Below, one piece after another: positions 32,511 to 42,340 of a stretch of 64,000 nt of DNA. A program made the translations under genes and the position numbers. Source of the stretch: UBA10649 sp963700255. Lineage in GTDB: Bacteria; Actinomycetota; Actinomycetes; S36-B12. Numbering within the stretch: the first letter of the stretch is position 1; the number at the start of each line of letters is the position of its first letter. The DNA lies in the NCBI GenBank assembly GCA_963700255.1, contig CAVOWW010000021.1, positions 1 through 64,000 on the forward strand. Reading direction: 5' to 3'. The notes under the pieces are model-generated. The model searched no databases and was not told the DNA's origin. It saw only the letters and a list, made by a program, of their open reading frames with translations.

Positions 32511-33623
32511 GTGGCGGCTCCGCAGAACTACCTGGCAGTGATCAAGGTCGTGGGCATCGGCGGTGGTGGCGTGAACGCCGTCAACCGGATGATCGAGGTC
32601 GGCCTCAAGGGCGTGGAGTTCATCGCCATCAACACGGACGCGCAGGCGCTGCTCATGAGCGATGCCGACGTCAAGCTCGACATCGGGCGCGAGCTGACCC
32701 GTGGCCTCGGTGCCGGCGCCAACCCCGAGGTGGGCAAGAAGGCGGCGGAGGACCATCTCGAGGAGATCGAGGAGGTGCTCAAGGGCGCCGACATGGTCTT
32801 CGTGACCGCGGGCGAGGGCGGTGGCACCGGCACCGGTGGCGCGCCTGTCGTGGCCCGCGTGGCGCGGTCGCTGGGTGCCCTCACGATCGGCGTCGTCACC
32901 CGGCCGTTCGGCTTCGAGGGCCGTCGCCGGCAGGCGCAGGCGGAGGCCGGCGTGGACAACCTGCGGGCCGAGGTCGACACCCTCATCGTGATCCCCAACG
33001 ATCGACTGCTGTCCCTGGCCGACCGGAACATCAGCGTGATCGACGCCTTCCGCCAGGCCGACCACGTGCTGCTCCAGGGCGTGTCCGGCATCACCGACCT
33101 CATCACGACGCCCGGCCTGATCAACCTCGACTTCGCCGACGTGAAGAGCATCATGCACGCGGCGGGCTCGGCACTCATGGGCATCGGCTCGGCGCGCGGT
33201 GAGGACCGCGCGGTCGAGGCGGCGGAGAAGGCCATCTCGAGTCCGCTGCTCGAAGCAGGAATCGACGGCGCGCACGGCGTGCTCCTGTCGATCTCCGGCG
33301 GCAGCGACCTGGGCCTGTTCGAGATCAACGAGGCGGCCCGACTGGTTGCCGACGCGGCGCACCCGGACGCGAACATCATCTTCGGCGCGGTGATCGACGA
33401 CACCCTCGGCGACGAGGTGCGCGTGACCGTCATCGCGGCGGGCTTCGACGGCGGGGAGCCGCCGGCCAAGCGCGGCGGCGGCGCCACGGCACGGCTGCGC
33501 GACGGTGACACCGGCGAGGTGCCGGCCGTCGTCGCACCGGGGTCCCGCACCCTGTCCCAGCCACGCACGATCGTGTTCGACGATTCCGAGGACGACCTCG
33601 ACATTCCGGACTTCCTGAAGTAG
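32511..33623 (+). CDS. ftsZ: cell division GTPase FtsZ
   Basis: This 370-residue tubulin homologue begins MAAPQNYLAVIKVVGIGGGG at GTG 32511; the frame opens earlier (TTG 32451), but the conserved start is here. Motifs: NTDAQAL, the GTP signature GGGTGTGGAPVVA, the T7 loop region TTPGLINLDFADVKSIM and GIGSARGEDRAVEAAEKA. A variable linker of about 50 residues ends in the conserved C-terminal peptide DDLDIPDFLK that binds SepF and other partners. FtsZ polymerises into the division ring. It has its own upstream promoter-like region, so it can be expressed apart from the long dcw operon. Confidence 0.98.
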   Translation: MAAPQNYLAVIKVVGIGGGGVNAVNRMIEVGLKGVEFIAINTDAQALLMSDADVKLDIGRELTRGLGAGANPEVGKKAAEDHLEEIEEVLKGADMVFVTAGEGGGTGTGGAPVVARVARSLGALTIGVVTRPFGFEGRRRQAQAEAGVDNLRAEVDTLIVIPNDRLLSLADRNISVIDAFRQADHVLLQGVSGITDLITTPGLINLDFADVKSIMHAAGSALMGIGSARGEDRAVEAAEKAISSPLLEAGIDGAHGVLLSISGGSDLGLFEINEAARLVADAAHPDANIIFGAVIDDTLGDEVRVTVIAAGFDGGEPPAKRGGGATARLRDGDTGEVPAVVAPGSRTLSQPRTIVFDDSEDDLDIPDFLK

Positions 33624-33641
33624 CACGTCGGCGAGCGGAGA

Positions 33642-34421
33642 GTGTTCCCGATCGCCGCTGGGGTCACAGGCCCCCGGAGCCCTGGTGGCCGCCCAGCATC
33701 CTGGGCGGCCACCGGTCGTTCCGGGGGCACCAGCCCGGCGCCCTACGCCAGCCTCAACCTCGCCGGCTACGTCGGCGACTCCGACGCCGCCGTGGCGGAG
33801 AACCGCCGCCGCCTCGCCGGCGCCCTCGGACTGCCGGGGGAGCGCCTGGTCGTGATGGACTCCGTGCACGGCGCTGACGTCGCAGTCGTGACTGCCCCGG
33901 GAGTGGTGCCGGGGGTCGATGCGCTGCTCACCCAGGAGCCCGACCTCGGCATCGTCGCCCTCGGAGCCGACTGCGTGCCGATCGCCCTGATCGGGGACGA
34001 CGACCGGACCGTGGCGGTCGCGCACTGCGGCTGGCGGGGGCTGGTGGCCGACGTCCTGGGTGCCGTGGTTGCGGCGATGGCCGACCACGGCAGCGGCGTC
34101 GAGCGCGTGGTCCTCGGGCCTGCGGTCTGCGGCCGGTGCTACCCGGTGCCGCCGGGACGGGCCGCGGAGGTCGCGGCCGCGTGGCCGGGGCCGGTGTCCA
34201 GCGCGGCCCTGGTGACCTGTGCCGACGGGCAACCGGGGATCGACGTGCGGGCCGGAGCCATCGCGCGCCTGGCCGGCCTCGGGGTCGCCTCGCGCGCCAT
34301 CACTGTCACGGGCGGCTGCACGGTCGAGGATCCGGGACTGTTCTCCTTCCGTCGCGACGGGGTCACCGGCCGCCAGGGGGTGGCTGCCTGCCGGCACGGA
34401 CTTGCGAGGATGGGCGCCTGA
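33642..34421 (+). CDS. pgeF: laccase-domain protein PgeF (YfiH family)
   Basis: This 259-residue protein has the conserved NLAGYVGDSDAAVAENRRRLA, VHGADV, ALGADCVPIAL and VAHCGWRGLVADVLG motifs with the His, Cys and His zinc/copper site. YfiH-family proteins hydrolyse or phosphorylate purine nucleosides, and the E. coli member PgeF edits peptidoglycan precursors that carry L-Ser, so position after ftsZ fits. The GTG start is at 33642, 18 bp after ftsZ. The first 40 codons are encoded by DNA that can fold into a large hairpin (33670-33728), and that stretch is less conserved than the rest. It overlaps yggS by 1 base. Confidence 0.92.
   Translation: MFPIAAGVTGPRSPGGRPASWAATGRSGGTSPAPYASLNLAGYVGDSDAAVAENRRRLAGALGLPGERLVVMDSVHGADVAVVTAPGVVPGVDALLTQEPDLGIVALGADCVPIALIGDDDRTVAVAHCGWRGLVADVLGAVVAAMADHGSGVERVVLGPAVCGRCYPVPPGRAAEVAAAWPGPVSSAALVTCADGQPGIDVRAGAIARLAGLGVASRAITVTGGCTVEDPGLFSFRRDGVTGRQGVAACRHGLARMGA
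33670..33728. repeat. two-tier GC-rich inverted repeat inside the pgeF 5' end
   Basis: GGTGGCCGCCCAG (33684-33696) is the exact reverse complement of CTGGGCGGCCACC (33701-33713) around a CATC loop. Around it, GCCCCCGGA (33670-33678) pairs with TCCGGGGGC (33720-33728). Together this makes 22 Watson-Crick pairs over 59 bases, starting 47 bases after the ftsZ stop. No T-tract follows. It may slow ribosomes or polymerase between ftsZ and pgeF, or may mark an inserted palindromic element. Confidence 0.7.
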
Positions 34422-35158
34422 TGGCCCACGAGACCCCGAACGAGCGAGCCGCCGACATCCGCGCCGGTCTGGCCGAGGTCCTGGCGCGCATCGAGCGCGC
34501 TCGGCAGGCCGCGGGCCGCAGCGACCACGTGTCACTCGTCGTGGTGACGAAGACGTTCCCTGCCTCCGACGTGGCGGTCCTGGCGGACCTCGGAGTCACG
34601 GACGTCGCGGAGAACCGCGACCAGGAGGCTAAGGCCAAGCGGCCGGCCGTCGAGGTCGACGCCCCCGGCCTGCGCTGGCACATGATCGGGCAGCTGCAGC
34701 GCAACAAGGCCGCCAGCGTCGCCAGGTGGGCCGACGTCGTCGAGTCCGTCGATCGCCTGGAGCTGGTCGGCGCGCTCGGGCGGGCGGCCGCGTCCCAGGG
34801 CCGCACCATGGAGGTCCTGCTCCAGGTGTCGCTCGATGCGGTCGTCGTCCCGGGCCGAGGGGGAGCCGACCCTCGAGCCGTCCCCGAGCTGGCCGCTGCC
34901 GTCGCGGCCGAACCGGCGCTGTCCCTGCGAGGGGTGATGGGCGTCGCGCCGTACCCCGGCGACGACCCGGCAGCCGATGGCCCGGCCGCCGCGTTCGCGC
35001 GGCTCGAGGAGGTGTCCCTGCTGCTGCGAGAGCGGTGGCCGCAGGCCGATCGCATCTCCGCGGGGATGAGCGGCGACCTGGAGGCGGCCGTCGCCCATGG
35101 GGCGACACAGGTCCGCATAGGGGGCGCGGTACTCGGCCAGCGCACCCGCGTGCAGTAG
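34421..35158 (+). CDS. yggS: PLP homeostasis protein YggS (PLPBP/YlmE)
   Basis: This 245-residue single-domain PLP protein has the YggS marks: SLVVVTKTFPASDVAVLADLG with the PLP-binding Lys, VAENRDQEAKAK (usual form GENRVQE), WHMIGQLQRNKA, and SAGMSGDLEAAVAHGATQVRIGGAVLG at the C-terminus that binds the phosphate. YggS proteins buffer pyridoxal phosphate and affect amino acid balance; they have no known catalysis. ATG 34421 overlaps the pgeF stop by one base. The frame opens upstream but only inside pgeF. Confidence 0.94.
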   Translation: MAHETPNERAADIRAGLAEVLARIERARQAAGRSDHVSLVVVTKTFPASDVAVLADLGVTDVAENRDQEAKAKRPAVEVDAPGLRWHMIGQLQRNKAASVARWADVVESVDRLELVGALGRAAASQGRTMEVLLQVSLDAVVVPGRGGADPRAVPELAAAVAAEPALSLRGVMGVAPYPGDDPAADGPAAAFARLEEVSLLLRERWPQADRISAGMSGDLEAAVAHGATQVRIGGAVLGQRTRVQ

Positions 35159-35217
35159 CGTCGTTCCATCGACGGCCGAGGCACCTCGGGCCGTCCACGG
35201 ACACGGGAGGACGACTG

Positions 35218-35790
35218 ATGGCTGGCGCGATGCGCAAGATGGCCGTCTACCTGGGTCTCGTCGAGGACCACGGGGACGAGGGGTACGACGAGTACGAGGA
35301 GTACGAGGCGGCCCGCAAGGGCAGCCGAGAGTCACGGACGCCACCGCGAGGGTACGAGGACCGCTACGAGCCCGGGTACGACGACCGCTACACGAGCCGA
35401 AGCGTCCGCCCCATCGCTGACACGCGCGCGGTGCGCACCTTCCGCAGCGACGCCGCCGCGCCGAGCCGACCGACCTCGGCACCGCTGGCCGATCGCCGAC
35501 CCGCCCCGGACCTGACCCGCATCGAGACCATCCATCCCCGCAGCTACAACGATGCGCGGCGGATCGGTGAGGACTACCGCGAGGGCGTCCCGGTCATCAT
35601 GAACCTCTCCGAGCTCGAGGACGCCGACGCGAAGCGCATCATCGACTTCGCCGCCGGGCTCGTCTTCGGAATGCGCGGATCGATCGAGCGCATCACCAAC
35701 AAGGTCTTCCTGCTGTCACCGGTGAACGTGGACGTCGGTGACGAGGCGCGGGCCCAGATCGCCAAGGACGGCTTCTTCAACCAGAGCTGA
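35218..35790 (+). CDS. sepF: cell division protein SepF
   Basis: This 190-residue protein starts MAGAMRKMAVYLGLVED, an amphipathic membrane-targeting helix, then has a disordered acidic and Arg/Tyr-rich linker (residues 18-95, with DEYEEYEA and Tyr/Arg/Asp-rich pieces). The folded SepF domain at about 100-185 contains IHPRSYNDARRIGEDYREGVPV, DFAAGLVFGMRGSIERI and VFLLSPVNVDV. SepF dimers bind the FtsZ C-terminal peptide and anchor the ring to the membrane; in actinobacteria it is the main FtsZ anchor because FtsA is absent. A GGGAGGACGA ribosome binding site precedes ATG 35218. Confidence 0.96.
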   Translation: MAGAMRKMAVYLGLVEDHGDEGYDEYEEYEAARKGSRESRTPPRGYEDRYEPGYDDRYTSRSVRPIADTRAVRTFRSDAAAPSRPTSAPLADRRPAPDLTRIETIHPRSYNDARRIGEDYREGVPVIMNLSELEDADAKRIIDFAAGLVFGMRGSIERITNKVFLLSPVNVDVGDEARAQIAKDGFFNQS

Positions 35791-35844
35791 ACCGGACCCC
35801 AACCGGGGCGAGGGACCACCGAACGACCAGGGGAGCAATCGAGG

Positions 35845-36141
35845 ATGTCCGTCGTCTTCGAGGTGCTCGCCGTCCTCCTCCTCATCTTCTGGCTGTTCCT
35901 CCTCGCCCGCCTGGTCTTCGACCTCGTGCAGGCGTTCGCCCGCGACTGGCGGCCGCGTGGGCCGCTGCTGATCCTGCTCGAGGCGATCTACTCGGTCACC
36001 GACCCGCCGCTCAAGCTGCTGCGGCGGATCATCCCGCCGCTGAGGCTCGGCCAGATCCAGTTCGACCTGGCCTTCCTCATCCTGCTGATCGGGGTCAACA
36101 TCCTCATCAGCGTTGCCCGCTCGCTCGCTGCGTCGACCTAG
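35845..36141 (+). CDS. YggT family membrane protein
   Basis: This 98-residue protein has two hydrophobic regions (about residues 2-30 and 68-92) and the YggT loop SVTDPPLKLLRRIIPPLRLGQIQFDLAFLI between them. It is of normal length for the family, and its position between sepF and divIVA is the usual actinobacterial (ylmG-like) location. The molecular role is not settled; links to osmotic balance, nucleoid shape and division have been proposed for relatives. An AGGGGAGCAA ribosome binding site precedes ATG 35845. Confidence 0.92.
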   Translation: MSVVFEVLAVLLLIFWLFLLARLVFDLVQAFARDWRPRGPLLILLEAIYSVTDPPLKLLRRIIPPLRLGQIQFDLAFLILLIGVNILISVARSLAAST

Positions 36142-36155
36142 CCACCGGAGGCACC

Positions 36156-36628
36156 ATGCCACTGACCGCCGCTGAAGTCCGGGCGACCCAGTTCAGCACG
36201 ACGCGCATGCGCGGCGGCTACAACATGGACGAGGTCGACGCCTTCCTCGACATCATCGAGGCCGACGTCTCCCAGTACGCCGACGAGCTCCAGCGCTCGC
36301 GTGACGGCGAGGCGGTCCTGCGCACGCAGTGCGACCAGCTGCAGGCCCGGCTGACCTCGGCCGAGCAGCGGCTGGCGGAGGCCCAGGAGCAGCTCGCCGC
36401 CGGGATCGCCGCCCGAACGGCAGTGGTGACGCTGCCAGCCGAGCCGAAGGTGCCGGCCGAGCTCGAGGCACAGCTCGGGGAGAACCCCGATGCGGCAGCC
36501 GTGCTCGCGGTCGCCCAGCGCACAGCCGACGAGATCGTCCGGTTCGCGCAGGCGAAGGCGGACAGCATCCGCGCCTCCGTGGGGTCGATGCTGGACCAGC
36601 AGAAGGCCCTGCTCGGCGAGACGACCCG

Positions 36629-36632
<4 letters not shown>
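36156..36632 (+). CDS. divIVA: short DivIVA/Wag31-like protein
   Basis: This 158-residue protein starts with the DivIVA lipid-binding domain: LTAAEVRATQFSTTRMRGGYNMDEVDAFLDIIEADV over residues 3-39, with the Phe and Arg that insert in the curved membrane. A coiled coil follows (45-85, LQRSRDGEAVLRTQCDQLQARL) and a second helix (115-155). It is shorter than typical polar-growth Wag31/DivIVA proteins (about 250-300 residues or more), lacking most of the linker. It probably marks poles or septa. The stop codon overlaps the end of ileS on the other strand by 4 bases. Confidence 0.92.
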
Positions 36633-39763
<3,131 letters not shown>

Positions 39764-39800
39764 GGGTCCTCCGGTGAGTCGGGTGGGTTCGGCAGGTCAG

Positions 39801-39860
39801 GATATCGGCGCGGCTCACCCCACTGACGGCCGCATGGGCCTAGCATCCGTCCGATATCGG
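39801..39860. promoter_or_regulatory. GATATCGG repeats in the ileS/dksA-like divergent region
   Basis: GATATCGG occurs at 39801-39808 and 39853-39860, and the second lies inside the 10-bp palindrome CCGATATCGG (39851-39860). The AT core stands out in a region of very high GC. The 156-bp gap must hold promoters for both ileS and the dksA-like gene, so these could be an operator pair or -10-type elements. No other gene is visible here. Confidence 0.35.
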
Positions 39861-39919
39861 GCATCGGGGACGGGTCGACAGCCGGTCCCCGAGGCGGCCC
39901 TCGACGAACAGGGGAACTG

Positions 39920-40681
39920 ATGGCGTCCGCGAAGCCGGCGAAGAAGGCTGCGCCCGTGAAGAAGGCTGCCCCGGCCAAGAAGGCTGCGCCCGTGAAGAAG
40001 GCCGCGCCCGTGAAGAAGGCCGCGCCCGTGAAGAAGGCTGCGCCTGTCAAGAAGGCTGCGCCGGTCAAGAAGGCTGCGCCCGTGAAGAAGGCCGCGCCCG
40101 TGAAGAAGGCTGCGCCGGCCAAGAAGGCCGCCCCGGTCAAGAAGGCTGCGCCCGTGAAGAAGGCCGCGCCCGTGAAGAAGGCCGCGCCCGTGAAGAAGGC
40201 TGCCCCGGTCAAGAAGGCCGCCCCGGTCAAGAAGGCCGCGCCGGTCAAGAAGGCTGCGCCCGTGAAGAAGGCTGCGCCCGTGAAGAAGGGCCGGCTAGCC
40301 GTTCGCGAGGACGAGACGCCCTGGACCGCGAAGGAGCTGGCCGCCGTGGAGGCCGACCTGCACGGTGACCTGGATCGGCTCCGTGAGGAGATCCTCAACG
40401 CAGAGGAAGGCCTCGCCGACCTCATCCGCGACTCGGGCGACGGTGCCGGGGATGATCAGGCAGACGCGGGCAGCAAGACCTTCGAGCGCGAGCACGAGAT
40501 GTCGCTGGCCAACAACGCCAGGAACATGGTCGACCAGGTGCTGCACGCCCTCCACCGCATCGAGTCGGGCACGTACGGCATCTGCGAGTCCTGCGGCAAG
40601 CCGATCGGCAAGTACCGCCTGCAGGCCTTCCCGCGGGCGACCCTGTGCCTGGTCTGCAAGCAGGCCGAGGAGCGCTACTAG
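39920..40681 (+). CDS. TraR/DksA-type zinc finger protein with N-terminal KKAAP repeat tail
   Basis: This 253-residue protein has residues 8-121 made of 19 perfect hexapeptides KKAAP(V/A), a highly basic, Ala/Pro-rich tail like those of histone H1-like and mycobacterial HupB proteins. Residues 130-253 are a DksA/TraR domain: a coiled-coil region (ELAAVEADLHGDLDRLREEIL), a LANNARNMVDQVLHALHRIESG helix and a four-Cys zinc finger CESCGK...CLVCK. DksA proteins reach into the RNA polymerase secondary channel. The tail would let this one bind DNA or RNA as well, which is inference. It is divergent from ileS, and lspA follows 38 bp later. Confidence 0.9.
   Translation: MASAKPAKKAAPVKKAAPAKKAAPVKKAAPVKKAAPVKKAAPVKKAAPVKKAAPVKKAAPVKKAAPAKKAAPVKKAAPVKKAAPVKKAAPVKKAAPVKKAAPVKKAAPVKKAAPVKKAAPVKKGRLAVREDETPWTAKELAAVEADLHGDLDRLREEILNAEEGLADLIRDSGDGAGDDQADAGSKTFEREHEMSLANNARNMVDQVLHALHRIESGTYGICESCGKPIGKYRLQAFPRATLCLVCKQAEERY
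39941..40282 (+). repeat. 19 copies of an 18-bp coding repeat
   Basis: Nineteen 18-base units, each AAGAAGGCNGCNCCNGTN-like, run without interruption and encode KKAAPV, with KKAAPA in units 2 and 10. Variation is almost only at third codon positions (GCT/GCC, GCG/GCC, GTG/GTC), so selection on the peptide is likely. Copy number is expected to vary between strains because repeats are near identical. Confidence 0.97.
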
Positions 40682-40719
40682 AGGATCGGCCGGCGTCCCG
40701 GGCACCGTAGAGTGGAACG

Positions 40720-41292
40720 GTGACCGCGCCCGCCGATGTGCCCTCGACGGCGGACGAGCCCTCGGCCGACACCATCGTCATCGACCCCGCCCAGCGCCGC
40801 CGCTGCCTCATCACCGTCGGGGTGATGGCCGCCTCCGTCGTCGTCGTCGACCAGCTCGTCAAGCACTGGGTCGTCACGACCATCAAGCCGCGCCTCGAGT
40901 CCGGTGAGGGCCCCATCGAGCTGCTCGGCGGGCTGATCAAGCTCACCTACCTCGAGAACACCGGTGCGGCGTTCTCGATGGGAGCCGGCTACACGTGGAT
41001 CTTCTCGATCGTGGCCGTCGTCGTGGCCGTCGTCATCCTCCGCACCGCCCGCAAGCTCGGCAGCATCTGGTGGGCCGTGGCCCTGGGCGGCCTGCTGGGC
41101 GGGCTGCTCGGCAACCTCATCGACCGGCTGACGCGCCCGCCGGGGCCGGGCCTGGGCTACGTCGTGGACTTCATCCAGCTGCCCAACTTCGCCGTCTTCA
41201 ACGTGGCGGACATGTTCATCACCTGCTCGGCCGTGCTCATGGTGGTCCTCGCCCTGCGCGGCGTCGACTTCTCCGGTGGGCCACGCGTGTGA
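40720..41292 (+). CDS. lspA: lipoprotein signal peptidase LspA
   Basis: This 190-residue protein has four membrane helices after a 28-residue polar N-terminus. The catalytic aspartates are in LGNLIDRL and FNVADMFI, and the conserved Asn is in YLENTGAAFSMG. LspA removes the signal peptide from prolipoproteins after Lgt has attached diacylglycerol; an lgt gene lies at the end of this window. The GTG start at 40720 has a GTGGAACG upstream. Its stop codon is part of the first copy of a 35-bp tandem repeat. Confidence 0.95.
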   Translation: MTAPADVPSTADEPSADTIVIDPAQRRRCLITVGVMAASVVVVDQLVKHWVVTTIKPRLESGEGPIELLGGLIKLTYLENTGAAFSMGAGYTWIFSIVAVVVAVVILRTARKLGSIWWAVALGGLLGGLLGNLIDRLTRPPGPGLGYVVDFIQLPNFAVFNVADMFITCSAVLMVVLALRGVDFSGGPRV

Positions 41293-41374
41293 CCGAGCGC
41301 CTGCGAGCCCTTGGCGGCGCCTCGTGACCGAGCGCCTGCGAGCCCTTGGCGGCGCCTCGTGACCGAGCGCCTGC
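41289..41374 (+). repeat. 35-bp tandem repeat at the lspA/rluD junction
   Basis: GTGACCGAGCGCCTGC begins copies at 41289, 41324 and 41359; the first two units are complete and identical over 35 bases, and the third breaks off after 16 bases. Because 35 is not a multiple of three, the three GTG codons lie in three frames. The first two open identical 12-codon frames (MTERLRALGGAS), each ending in TGA that overlaps the next GTG as GTGA. The third GTG starts rluD. It is a duplicated translation start region. Confidence 0.9.
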
Positions 41375-42285
41375 TCCCTGTCCCCGACGGGCTCGCCGGC
41401 GAGCGCCTCGACGTCGCCCTCACCCGGCTGCTCGGGCTGTCCCGGACCCGAGCGGTGGAGCTCATCGCCGACGGCGCCGTCCTCATCGACGGGCGGCCCA
41501 GCGCCAAGTCCGACCGGCTGCTGGCCGGCTCCCTGCTCAGCGTGGACCTGCGCGAGCCCGCCGCAGCACCGGTCCTGCCACCGGAGCCGGTGCCCGGCAT
41601 GCGCGTGCTCCTCGACGACGACGACGTCGTGGTCGTCGACAAGCCCGTCGGCGTGGCTGCCCACCCCAGTCCCGGCTGGTCCGGTCCGACCGTGGTCGGC
41701 GGCCTCGAGGCGGCCGGATACCGCATCAGCACGTCCGGGGCGGCGGAGCGGCAGGGGGTGGTCCACCGTCTCGACGTCGGCACCTCCGGGGTGATGGCCG
41801 TGGCCAAGAGCGAGGCCGCCTACACCAGCCTGAAGCGCCAGTTCAAGGAGCGCACGGTCGAGAAGACGTACCACGCCGTGGTCCAAGGGCACTGCGATCC
41901 GCTGAGCGGGACGATCGACGCACCGATCGACCGGCATCCGCAGCATGACTACAAGTGGGCGGTCGTCACGGGGGGCAAGCCCAGCGTCACCCACTACGAC
42001 ACCCTCGAGGCGTTCCCGCACGCCTCCCTGCTCGAGGTCCACCTCGAGACCGGCCGCACGCACCAGATCCGCGTGCACATGGCGGCCCTGCGGCACCCCT
42101 GCGTGGGCGACCTCACCTACGGGGCCGACCCGGGGCTGGCGAAGCGCCTGGGGCTGGGGAGGCAGTGGTTGCACGCGGTGCGGCTGGGGTTCGAGCACCC
42201 CTCCACGGGGGAGCGGATCACCGTCTCGAGCGCGTACCCGGACGACCTGCGGGTCTCCCTGGAGAGGCTGCGCGCGGGTGCGTAG
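41359..42285 (+). CDS. rluD: RluD-type 23S rRNA pseudouridine synthase
   Basis: This 308-residue protein has an S4 RNA-binding domain at residues 12-70 (GERLDVALTRLLGLSRTRAVELIADGAVLIDG) and a catalytic domain with HRLDVGTSGVMAVAKSE containing the catalytic Asp in the RLD motif, then LETGRTHQIRVHMAALRHPCVGD. It isomerises uridines in 23S rRNA helix 69 by family resemblance. The start is taken at GTG 41359, the third copy of the 35-bp repeat, because it gives the normal MTERLLPVPDGLAGERLD beginning. It follows lspA in most actinobacteria. Confidence 0.93.
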   Translation: MTERLLPVPDGLAGERLDVALTRLLGLSRTRAVELIADGAVLIDGRPSAKSDRLLAGSLLSVDLREPAAAPVLPPEPVPGMRVLLDDDDVVVVDKPVGVAAHPSPGWSGPTVVGGLEAAGYRISTSGAAERQGVVHRLDVGTSGVMAVAKSEAAYTSLKRQFKERTVEKTYHAVVQGHCDPLSGTIDAPIDRHPQHDYKWAVVTGGKPSVTHYDTLEAFPHASLLEVHLETGRTHQIRVHMAALRHPCVGDLTYGADPGLAKRLGLGRQWLHAVRLGFEHPSTGERITVSSAYPDDLRVSLERLRAGA

Positions 42286-42340
42286 GGGTGCCTCGGCGTG
42301 GACGGTCCACGACGTCGGTCCGGAAAGTTAGGGTGGGGCC

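Noticed and set aside
33624..33740. Rho-independent terminator after ftsZ
   Set aside because: The strong hairpin has no following T-run and lies inside the pgeF coding region.
39764..39919. T-box riboswitch upstream of ileS
   Set aside because: The antiterminator T-box core (GGTGGNACCGCG type) and a specifier stem are not present on the reverse strand here.
39941..40282. CRISPR-like array
   Set aside because: The regular 18-bp units have no spacers and are an in-frame coding repeat.
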